A DNA stretch of 64,000 nt from Streptomyces sp. 11x1 (GTDB taxonomy: Bacteria > Actinomycetota > Actinomycetes > Streptomycetales > Streptomycetaceae). The notes beneath the pieces are model-generated. The model was not told where the DNA came from. It searched no databases and worked only from the letters and a program-made list of their open reading frames with translations. Position numbers and translations under genes: made by a program. The DNA lies in NCBI RefSeq assembly GCF_032598905.1, contig NZ_CP122458.1, forward strand, positions 4,861,001-4,925,000. The letters are read 5' to 3'. Position 1 is the first letter of the stretch. Every line of letters starts with the position of its first letter. This document shows positions 42,889 to 50,136 of this stretch, piece after piece.

Positions 42889-42925
42889 ACTCACGCTCGG
42901 ACTTCCCGGGGTGCCCACCCGAGGC

Positions 42926-44221
42926 TCATCGGACGCGACGCGCCAGTTTCGTGGCGTCGTTGAGCAGGTGCTCCAGGGGGCCGCGGCGGAAGAAGCGGGA
43001 CCAGACCGCCGCGAACACGGTGGCCCCGACGACGAAGCAGAGCAGCAGCCCGAAAGAGGCGGCCTGCGGCGGGGTGGCCGCTTCGCCGGGCAGGGCGAGG
43101 ATTGCCAGGATGTGGCCTACGTAGAGGGTCAGGGACATGGTGCCGACGGCGATGACCGGCGTTGCCGGCCGACGCAGCCACGGCAGTCGGTCCAACGCCA
43201 CCGTGGCGCACAGGATCACGGTGATCGCGACCCCCAGGCAGCCGACGAGGTCGAACGTGGAACCGCTGTGCGGCTCGGCCGCCAGCAGCCCCCAGGCGTC
43301 GGGGCCCCCCAACCCACCACCGACCGGCAAGTCGAAAGATCCCTCTGCCATACCGGGATCCTTCATGGCACCGAAGTCCTTCATGGCACCCGGGTCCTTC
43401 ATGGCAGGCATGCCGACCATGATCTTCTGAGCGCCGCCGGTCAGCCGGAGCGCCAGCCACGAGACGCCGTATCCGAGGGCGATCAGCGCGGGACCGACCA
43501 CGGCCAGCCGCCGCCGCACCGCGCCTGAGGCGAGGTCCAGCCGGCCCAACGCCATGCCGGTGACCACGAACGTCATCCAGGTGATCGCCGGGTAGAAGCC
43601 GGTGAGCAGGAAGTCGAGCACACCCACGCCGGAGAGGCGCGCGATCGGGTCGTACGAGTCGATGGTGTTCACGATCGACTCACTGAGCAGCGCCCTCAGG
43701 GCGTACGCCAGCTGCGGCGTGACAACCGCGAGCGCGACCGCGATGAGCGCGAGCGTCCTGGCTCGCAGCCGCAGCAGGGGCAGGGACAGCAGGAAGTACA
43801 CCGCGTAGAAGTTGAGGATCGTGGCGCCGCCGAAGTTGGTCATCGTCAACGCGGTGCCCACCACCAGCAGGATCACGGCCCGGATCACGATCCTGGCCCT
43901 CGCCTGCCGGCCGGCCAGTCCGGTCTTCGGTTCCAGGCGACCGGCGATCAGCACCAACGAGAACCCTGCGAGGGTGGCGAACAGCGCCGAGGCCCGGCCG
44001 CTCGCCAGCCAGACGACCCATTCGCCAACGCCGCTGCCGGACGTGGGGAAGGGGTTGAAGGGGCCGGTGTGCACGGCGAACATTCCGAACACGGCCAGTG
44101 CGCGGGCGAGGTCCACCCCGACCAGCCGCGCCGTCGACGAGGGGCGTTCCGTCGCCGTGGCGGACTCGGACGCGGGTAAGGGCTGGGGAGGCGCCTCCTT
44201 GGCGCTTTGGATGTCGGTCAC
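42926..44221 (-). CDS. DUF418/heparan N-acetyltransferase-like multi-TM protein (paralogue 2)
   Basis: 431 residues from the GTG at 44221 (AAGG 8-9 nt before). It is colinear with the protein at 38040-39329. The start of the fold is RLVGVDLARALAVFGMFAV, followed by SALFATLAGFSLVLIAGRLE and PKTGLAGRQARARIVIRAVI. The end is AVGTMSLTLYVGHILAILA then VFAAVWSRFFRRGPLEHLLN. At the place where the paralogue has Met-Gly-Ser repeats, this one has Met-rich repeats of another kind (MVGMPAMKDPGAMKDFGAM then KDPGMAEG). So the loop has diverged in sequence but kept spaced methionines. The two genes point toward each other across the ABC exporter. Confidence 0.85.
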   Translation of the reverse strand: MTDIQSAKEAPPQPLPASESATATERPSSTARLVGVDLARALAVFGMFAVHTGPFNPFPTSGSGVGEWVVWLASGRASALFATLAGFSLVLIAGRLEPKTGLAGRQARARIVIRAVILLVVGTALTMTNFGGATILNFYAVYFLLSLPLLRLRARTLALIAVALAVVTPQLAYALRALLSESIVNTIDSYDPIARLSGVGVLDFLLTGFYPAITWMTFVVTGMALGRLDLASGAVRRRLAVVGPALIALGYGVSWLALRLTGGAQKIMVGMPAMKDPGAMKDFGAMKDPGMAEGSFDLPVGGGLGGPDAWGLLAAEPHSGSTFDLVGCLGVAITVILCATVALDRLPWLRRPATPVIAVGTMSLTLYVGHILAILALPGEAATPPQAASFGLLLCFVVGATVFAAVWSRFFRRGPLEHLLNDATKLARRVR

Positions 44222-44785
44222 CGGGACAACCTTGCCGAGGCGGGGGCTGTCGACCATCCGCCGAGCTTCGGGAGATGTCCCGCCGGTCAGCCGACCGACC
44301 CCCTCCGATTGGCGGGGGCCGGTCTCGGCCGCGTCGCGGGCTCGTCGCTGCCGGCGCCGAAAGACGGGCATCTGACGCGTAAATAGGTCCAGGTCAGGGT
44401 GGGTGTGGGCAGGGCTGGGTGCCCGGTGGTCGTCGCGGCCGCCGGGTGCGCCGTTCCGGGAGGACCAGGGTGAATCAGGAATTCTGACGCACGTGCTTCG
44501 CAGCAACACTCCACGGTTCCCGTGGGCGGTCCCCAGCACCATGCTGACCTGCGAGCTCACCGGCATCACAGAGGCTTCGGTTTCGGCCGGAACGAACCAG
44601 CTCAGCGTCCCGTACCCCCATCAGCCCACGTCAGGGCAGACAGAAGCACCCCCGGCGCACGCCACGGCATTTACCACGCCCCCGGCGCGCACCGAAGGTG
44701 CGCTGGATCGCTGACCTGCTATTTCGCCGTGCGGACGGTGGTTGTGGACGCCGCAGTGTTGTTGGCCGCCCAACTCATGCCCAGG

Positions 44786-44818
44786 AGGCAGTACTTCAGC
44801 CCAAGAGGCAGTACTTCA
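44786..44818. repeat. Two direct repeats of AGGCAGTACTTCA, 20 bp apart
   Basis: Identical 13-mers with starts separated by 20 bp (two helical turns). Each contains the palindrome AGTACT. They lie in otherwise empty DNA, so this could be a regulator site left from a lost gene or a small duplication. Confidence 0.55.
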
Positions 44819-44881
44819 ACTGACGCGCCATGGTGGTCACGAAGGGCCCGGGCCGCACGCAGGCCCGGCGGAAACGGCTCA

Positions 44882-44980
44882 GACGATGTCGTGGATGTTG
44901 TGCTCGGTCAGGTCGGATGCGTGCCGGGCGATGGCACGGCGGTCGGCGTCGTCGTGGAGGACGGCGAGGCCGTGGCGTCG
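44882..44980 (-). pseudogene. VapC/PIN-domain toxin remnant (C-terminal end)
   Basis: The last 33 codons of a frame read RRHGLAVLHDDADRRAIARH then ASDLTEHNIHDIV. The LHDDADxxxIARH pattern is the C-terminal acidic active-site segment of PIN ribonucleases (usually LHDDRDFDxIA). Upstream sequence is not PIN-like in the same frame, and no antitoxin is present. I take it as a broken toxin gene. The match is short. Confidence 0.4.
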
Positions 44981-45281
44981 GGCGCCGTCTTTGCGGAGGA
45001 TTCGTCGTGGACGCGGTGGCAGACACGGCCGGTCGGCATACCGCCGGTTCCGGGCCGGGCCGGGAGTGCCCCGACCCCGACCCGAAGAGATGACTCCGAA
45101 GGCGCAACACCGACTCAGCGTCGTCCAGCAGCGGTCGCCGAACCGCGGGTCCTGCACCCGAAGGACGTCAGGCTCTCGGGTCGAGGCCTCGGACGCGCCT
45201 CAAGCGGGCCGGAGATCCCGAAGGTGATCCGGCCGACCTGGGTGGTACCGGCAGCTCGGCGACTTCTTCATGCGGTCGTCG

Positions 45282-46418
45282 TCACGCCGGGTCGATGCGG
45301 GAGACGCTGCCGCGCAGGTCGAGCACGTACAGCTCGCCGTTGCCTGCCTGCACGAACGAGACGACCCGGCCGCCGTCGACTCCGAGGTCGCTCACGCCGG
45401 TCACCTTGCCGTTCTCCAACTGCAGCGTGCGGATGGTGCCGTCGCAGTAGTCGCTGAACACGTACTGGCCCCTGAGGTCCGGGATGGCCTCGCCCCGGTA
45501 GACGTATCCGCCGGTGACCGAGCAGCCAGGCCCGCTGCGGTCGTACTCGTGGATCGGCGGTACGTGGTTCGCGGGCTCCGTGCCGCCCCGGAAGGGATGG
45601 TTGCCCTCCATCTGGGACCAGCCGTAGTTCTCGCCACCCTTGCTGGTTGCCGGCGCCCAGTCGATCTCCTCCCAGGCACTCTGGCCGACGTCCCCGATCA
45701 GCAGGTCGCCCGTGCCCGCGTCGAAGGAGAACCTCCACGGATTGCGCAACCCGTACGCCCAGATCTCGTCCTTCGCGTTCGGGTCGTCCACGAACGGGTT
45801 GCCCGGCGGGATCGCGTAGGGCTTGCCGCCGCTCGGGTCGATCCGCAGCAGCTTGCCGAGCAGCGTGCCGAGGTTCTGCCCGTTGCCGTGCGGGTCGCCG
45901 GCCGAGCCGCCGTCGCCGAGCGCGATGTAGAGGTAGCCGTCGGGGCCGAACGCGATGTCACCGCCGTTGTGGTTCGCGTAGGGCTGTGTCTGGGTGAGGA
46001 CGGTACGCCGGGTACCCGGCTGGATCTTGCCGTCCCGCACCGCGAACTCGTCCACGGTGGTGGTGCCTTGGAGGTTCGTGAACGAGATGTAGAAGTGCGC
46101 GAACTCCTTGTCGAACGTGATGCCCAGCAGGCCACGTTCGCCGTTGGTGGTGGTCTCGCCGGATATGTCGATGACGGGCGCGCCGAGCCCCTCATCGCCC
46201 AAGACCCTTACCTTGCCGGCGCGTTCGGCTAGCCAGACCGTGCCGCCGGGACCGGCGGTGCCGACGGATGGATTCTGGGCCGTGGCCACCTTCGTGAGCA
46301 CGACCTTTGCTGCCTGACGTGGGGCGCTGGGTTCGTCGGCAGACGCCGTGGTCAAAGCGAGGGAAGCGACGAGGCAGAGAGTGCCGATGATCGCCGAGCT
46401 TCTGGTGCGAACTTTCAC
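45282..46418 (-). CDS. Secreted PQQ-type sugar (glucose/sorbosone) dehydrogenase family protein
   Basis: 378 residues from the GTG at 46418, with AGGAGG 7 nt before. The signal peptide is VRTRSSAIIGTLCLVASLAL ending around TTASADEP. The six-bladed propeller family motifs are clear: VWLAERAGKVRVLGDEG, GERGLLGITFDKEFAHFYIS, YANHNGGDIAFGPDGYLYIA then LGDGGSAGDP, GTLLGKLLRIDPSGG, IWAYGLRNPWRFSFDAGTGD, LLIGDVGQSAWEEIDW, and GGYVYRGEAIPDLRGQYVFS. The conserved His and Arg of the soluble glucose dehydrogenase fold are in NHNGGD and LRNPWR. It probably oxidises sugars outside the cell. PQQ dependence is inferred from family. No partner genes are adjacent. Confidence 0.9.
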   Translation of the reverse strand: MKVRTRSSAIIGTLCLVASLALTTASADEPSAPRQAAKVVLTKVATAQNPSVGTAGPGGTVWLAERAGKVRVLGDEGLGAPVIDISGETTTNGERGLLGITFDKEFAHFYISFTNLQGTTTVDEFAVRDGKIQPGTRRTVLTQTQPYANHNGGDIAFGPDGYLYIALGDGGSAGDPHGNGQNLGTLLGKLLRIDPSGGKPYAIPPGNPFVDDPNAKDEIWAYGLRNPWRFSFDAGTGDLLIGDVGQSAWEEIDWAPATSKGGENYGWSQMEGNHPFRGGTEPANHVPPIHEYDRSGPGCSVTGGYVYRGEAIPDLRGQYVFSDYCDGTIRTLQLENGKVTGVSDLGVDGGRVVSFVQAGNGELYVLDLRGSVSRIDPA

Positions 46419-46590
46419 CGTGGTCCTCCTAGAGGCGGCGAACGGGGGAGAGCACCCGGCTGCCAGGGGCAGAGATACGTGGGTGTCGTCCATGCCGGCA
46501 CGCTTACCTGGGGGGTGGGGGGATGGTGCGCTACTGGCCACAGATGAGGCTACCGGGACAGGGGTTGTTGAAATAGACAAGACTCCGCCA

Positions 46591-46664
46591 CCCATTCACC
46601 TCCGCTCCGCCCGGTTGGCTCCCTTGAGGAGGATCTTGACGCCGTTGACGTACATGCCGTCGCC
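46591..46664 (-). pseudogene. GH2 (beta-galactosidase-like) micro-remnant
   Basis: One frame reads GDGMYVNGVKILLKGANRAE then VNG, resembling the GH2 signature before the catalytic barrel (FxVNGxxxxLKGxNRHE). Only about 24 residues match and both sides are unrelated. It may be a trace of a lost sugar-hydrolase gene beside the sugar dehydrogenase, but chance cannot be excluded. Confidence 0.25.
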
Positions 46665-46709
46665 GCTGCGTGTTGACCGGGACTGCGGGAGGACACGCCG
46701 GCCGGGTCG

Positions 46710-47651
46710 TCAGCCCAGCGCGGGGCGTGTGCGGCGTGCGGCGCGGGCGGGCCGCCCGACTGCGGCGTACCAGACCAGGGCCGCGCACAGGAAGCCCGCC
46801 GCCGCGGAGGTCAGTGACCTGGTGAGGGTGTCGTTCCGTGCGCCGGAGGCGAGGGCGACGGCCAAGGCCAGTGTCAGGGTGATGGCGGGCAGCGCACGGG
46901 GGCTCCACGTGGCGCCTGGCACGGCGGCCGGCAGCAGCAGCCAGGTGGCGAGGCCGTAACAGGCACAGGCCAACAGTGTGGCTCCCAGCACCTCGCTGGG
47001 CCGGTGCCCGCCCATGGTCGCGCTGGCGGCGGCGATGCAGGCGAGCCACAGCACACCGGCCGTGGCGACATAGGGGCGGATGCGAGGGGAAACCACGAGG
47101 ACGGCGGCGAGGGTCAGCGCGGCGGGGATGGCCGTGTGCCCGCTGGGAAAACCCTGCTCAAGGAGATTCTCCGGCGCGCCCACCAGATCAGGGCGGGGCA
47201 GGATGGTCGATTCGAGCACCTCCTTGCCTCCGGTCGTGAAAATGACGACCCCGAGCGCCGCGCATCCCTGCCACCAGCACCGCCGCACCAGGGTGAGGAC
47301 CACGATGACGGCCAGGCCCACCATCAGGGTCGGCTTGGCGCTCAATTCCATCGGTGGCAGGGGCGTCGAGCCGTAGACCGCTCCTGACAGGGGGTAGATC
47401 CATGCCTCTTCGCTGCCCCTGCACCGAGAGCGAAGGGCGGCCAGATGGATGCCGTCCAGCCACCACGGCCGGGCCGTGTCGTCGACGACGGCACGGGCGC
47501 GGGCCCGCACCCCGGCGCGCACCAGGGCGGCGACTTCCCGCGGCGGGGGCCAGGAGCGGCCGGGATACGCCTCGGAGAGGCAGGCCAGCACCTCCTCTCC
47601 CTGTCGGGAGCGGTAGGGCTCGGGATAGACCGCTAGCAGCAGACGGTTCAT
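46710..47651 (-). CDS. PAP2-family phosphatase with an N-terminal permease-prefix-like segment
   Basis: 313 residues. The first 60 or so (LLLAVYPEPYRSRQGEEVLA then CLSEAYPGRSWPPPREVAAL) are the cytoplasmic segment found at the start of many PadR-linked streptomycete membrane proteins. It is joined here to a PAP2 phosphatase. The PAP2 active-site motifs are KEVLESTILPRPD (K-x6-R-P type), FPSGHTAIPA (PSGH), and ASATMGGHRPSEVLGA (third motif, in which His and Glu replace the more usual spacing). Seven or eight TM helices are present. It likely dephosphorylates a lipid phosphate at the outer membrane face. The start overlaps the PadR stop by 4 bp, so the pair is coupled. Confidence 0.82.
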   Translation of the reverse strand: MNRLLLAVYPEPYRSRQGEEVLACLSEAYPGRSWPPPREVAALVRAGVRARARAVVDDTARPWWLDGIHLAALRSRCRGSEEAWIYPLSGAVYGSTPLPPMELSAKPTLMVGLAVIVVLTLVRRCWWQGCAALGVVIFTTGGKEVLESTILPRPDLVGAPENLLEQGFPSGHTAIPAALTLAAVLVVSPRIRPYVATAGVLWLACIAAASATMGGHRPSEVLGATLLACACYGLATWLLLPAAVPGATWSPRALPAITLTLALAVALASGARNDTLTRSLTSAAAGFLCAALVWYAAVGRPARAARRTRPALG

Positions 47652-47989
47652 GCCGGGGCCGCTCCGGCATCCCGCGAGCGTCCGATGACGATGGCCGCCG
47701 CCTGCTGCATCCGCAGCGCCTCCCGGCCGAGCGCCTCGGTGCCGTCCTCGGTGAGCCGGTAGTAGCGCCGCGCCCGCCCGTCCACGATCTCCTCATGGCC
47801 GGCGGCCACCAGCCCGGCCCGCTCCATCCGCTCCAGCGCGCCGTAGAGAGTGCCGACAGCGATCCGGAGCCGCCCGTCGGTGGCCTGCTCGGCAGCCTTG
47901 ATGATGCCGTAACCGTGCAACGGACCATCCATGAGTGCGGCAAGGATGAAGTACTGCGGTTCCGTCAAGGGCGGATTCTGTCTGGTCAC
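47648..47989 (-). CDS. PadR-family transcriptional regulator
   Basis: 113 residues: LTEPQYFILAALMDGPLHGY then GIIKAAEQATDGRLRIAVGT and LYGALERMERAGLVAAGHEE, followed by ARRYYRLTEDGTEALGRE. This is the compact PadR winged helix with its HGY motif and a C-terminal dimerisation helix. It starts at 47989 and overlaps the PAP2 gene by ATGA. PadR genes of this type usually repress themselves and the coupled membrane gene. The AT-rich stretch just upstream (ATATATCGAGCTACGAAATA near 47999-48018) contains TATATCGAGCTACGAAATATA, an imperfect dyad and plausible operator. Confidence 0.9.
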   Translation of the reverse strand: MTRQNPPLTEPQYFILAALMDGPLHGYGIIKAAEQATDGRLRIAVGTLYGALERMERAGLVAAGHEEIVDGRARRYYRLTEDGTEALGREALRMQQAAAIVIGRSRDAGAAPA

Positions 47990-47997
47990 GCATCGAG

Positions 47998-48022
47998 CAT
48001 ATATCGAGCTACGAAATATATC
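47998..48022. promoter_or_regulatory. AT-rich imperfect dyad upstream of padR
   Basis: The sequence from 47999 reads ATATATCGAGCTACGAAATA and then TAT. ATATATCG on the left mirrors CGAAATATAT on the right with one extra base. It begins 9 bp upstream of the padR start codon. AT-rich dyads of this kind are typical PadR sites. Confidence 0.55.
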
Positions 48023-48330
48023 TGCCAGTCCTGGGTGATCACAGGCAGCACCTCCATGCCCAAGGCGAGCGTCGTCACCCCACCCCCGCCCCCGCCGCCC
48101 TCCGGACCGCCCTCACCGCCTGGTTCAGCCCGGCCACGGCCGACTGAACGGGTCGGCAGTCGTCCTTGCCGTCCCTTCCGCGACCCGGTCCTGTAAATGG
48201 AAGAAATTTTCCGTTGATGGGTCTGGTACGCGCCCGACACGCCGGTGCAACAACCTGGCCGTTAGCTGCCGCAATCAACCGTCCGGCGCAGCGCCGGTAG
48301 GGGACAGGGCACAGCAAGAAGGAGCAGGAC
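48023..48330. other. Divergent intergenic region before the NCS1 permease
   Basis: 308 bp without a gene. It holds the permease promoter and, at 48315-48323, its AAGAAGGAG ribosome site. Confidence 0.45.
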
Positions 48331-49851
48331 ATGACGGCCACGGACAGCGCGGACGCGGACAGAACCACCGCCCCGCCCGGGTACTCCTCCCGTCTCTACA
48401 ACGCGGACCTGGCCCCCGCCACCGAACGCAAGTGGGGCGCCTTCAGCATCTTCAACGTCTGGACCTCGGACGTGCACAGTCTGTACGGCTACTTCCTGGC
48501 CGCCAGCCTGTTCCTCGTCGCGGGCAACACCTTCAAGTTCCTCATCGGCATCGGTGTGGGCTCGCTGATCATCTACTGGCTGATGACCCTCATCGGCAAG
48601 GCGGGCGTCAAGACCGGTGTCCCGTACCCGGTCCTCGCCCGCGCCTCGTTCGGCACCTTCGGCGCCAACGTCCCGGCCCTCGTACGGGCCGTGGTCGCCA
48701 CCTTCTGGTACGGCGCCCAGACCAGCGCCGCCGCCGGCGCCATCGTGGCCTTCCTCGTCCGCTACGACGGACCCAAGCATCTGCACGAGACCAGTCGTCT
48801 CTTCGACCACAGCGGCCTCGAAGTGCTCTGCTACCTCGGTGTGTGGGCCGCCCAACTGCTCATCATCAGCAAGGGCATGGAGACGGTCCGCCGTTTCCAG
48901 GACTTCGCCGGCCCGGCGGTCTGGGTGATGATGCTGATCCTCGCGATCGCGCTGTCCGTGAAGGCCGGGACGCTGTCCTTCTCCGTCGACATGCCGAGCG
49001 GCGACCTCGCCGCACTCGCCAAGAGCGCCACCGGGCTCGACGTCGGCCCCGGCTCATTCGCCGCGATCGCGGCGATAGCCGCCACCTGGGTCACCTACTT
49101 CGCCGCCCTGTTCCTCAACTTCGGTGACTTCGCACGCTTCACCCCGGACACGAAGGCCCTGAAGAAGGGCAACATCTGGGGCCTGCCCGTCAACCTGATC
49201 CTCTTCTCCCTCGTCGCCGCGATCACCACGGCCGCCGCCAGCAAGGTGTACGGCGAGGTCATCCTCGAACCGGCCGAGATCTCCGCCAAGTTCGACAGCG
49301 CGTTCCTCGTCCTGCTCGCCGCCCTGACCTTCGCCGTGGCCACCCTCGGCATCAACGTCGTCGCCAACTTCGTCAGTCCCGCCTTCGACTTCGCCAACGT
49401 GGCCCCGAAGCACGTGACCTTCCGCAGGGGCGGCCTCATCGCCGCCGTCATCGCGCTCCTGCTCTACCCGCTCCACCCCTGGGACAACGCCCCCAGCTTC
49501 GTCAACGCCATCGGCTCGACGATGGGCCCCATCTTCGGTGTGATCGTCGTCGACTACTACCTCATCCGGAAGACACAGCTGAACGTGCCCGCTCTGTACG
49601 AGGAAGACGGGGAGTTCCGCTTCCAGGGGGGCTGGAACATACGGGCGTTCGCCGCCGGTGTGGTGGGCGCCGTCTTCTCCAGCATCCTCCCCGTCTACGG
49701 ACCGTCAGGATACGGGGCCTCGCTGGGTCCGTACTCCTGGTTCATCGGAGTCGTCGTGGCCGGCGTGCTCTACTTCGCGTTCAGCAGGGGCAAGAGCCCC
49801 CACACCGCGAGGACGGCGGCAACGGAAGCGCCGGAGGCGACAGAGGCATAG
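48331..49851 (+). CDS. NCS1-family nucleobase/allantoin:cation symporter
   Basis: 506 residues. The start has AAGGAG 7 nt before. The N-terminus is LYNADLAPATERKWGAFSIF then NVWTSDVHSLYGYFLAASLF, the NCS1 hallmark in which W-x-x-x-x-x-x and the N-x-W segment line the substrate site. Twelve TM helices are seen, with PYPVLARASFGTFGANVPAL, GAQTSAAAGAIVAFL, FLNFGDFARFTPDTKALKKG, GINVVANFVSPAFDFANVAP, and VIVVDYYLIRKTQLNVPALY. It imports purines, pyrimidines, hydantoin or allantoin with Na+ or H+. The exact substrate cannot be told, and no catabolic genes are adjacent. Confidence 0.9.
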   Translation: MTATDSADADRTTAPPGYSSRLYNADLAPATERKWGAFSIFNVWTSDVHSLYGYFLAASLFLVAGNTFKFLIGIGVGSLIIYWLMTLIGKAGVKTGVPYPVLARASFGTFGANVPALVRAVVATFWYGAQTSAAAGAIVAFLVRYDGPKHLHETSRLFDHSGLEVLCYLGVWAAQLLIISKGMETVRRFQDFAGPAVWVMMLILAIALSVKAGTLSFSVDMPSGDLAALAKSATGLDVGPGSFAAIAAIAATWVTYFAALFLNFGDFARFTPDTKALKKGNIWGLPVNLILFSLVAAITTAAASKVYGEVILEPAEISAKFDSAFLVLLAALTFAVATLGINVVANFVSPAFDFANVAPKHVTFRRGGLIAAVIALLLYPLHPWDNAPSFVNAIGSTMGPIFGVIVVDYYLIRKTQLNVPALYEEDGEFRFQGGWNIRAFAAGVVGAVFSSILPVYGPSGYGASLGPYSWFIGVVVAGVLYFAFSRGKSPHTARTAATEAPEATEA

Positions 49852-49870
49852 GAGTCCGCGGGCGGGGCGG

Positions 49871-49891
49871 CCCGGGGGCGCTCCGCCCGGG
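49871..49891 (+). terminator. Probable terminator after the NCS1 permease
   Basis: CCCGGG...CG pairs with CGCCCGGG around CTC, with a 2-nt bulge, 20 bp past the stop. Confidence 0.5.
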
Positions 49892-50136
49892 TGGTTCAGG
49901 GCTTCTCGCCGTCCCGGTCCACGAGGGACTGCGTCACCGCTGCGAGCGCTCGTCGTCGCCGTCCTCGTCCTCCTCCCTCACGGGGCTGTCGTACGAGACC
50001 AGCCCCGGCCCGCGCACATCGATGGGGTCGCCGCGGCGAACGAGGTCGGCGCGGCACCTGGGTGGTCTTCGGAGCGGCGCCGGGGCGACGTGACCGGGTG
50101 CCGTCGGCAGGTGTGCCGCGTGACGGTGCCGGAACG
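49892..50136. other. Gap between convergent genes
   Basis: About 245 bp between the permease gene and the symporter-phosphatase gene. I see nothing codable. Confidence 0.4.

Larger units (their letters stand above)
44222..45281. other. 1.06-kb gene-poor region with toxin remnant and repeats
   Basis: There is no intact gene. It contains a PIN-toxin remnant (44882-44980) and a pair of 13-bp direct repeats (44786-44818). Other open frames look like shadows. It is probably a zone of gene decay. Confidence 0.45.
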
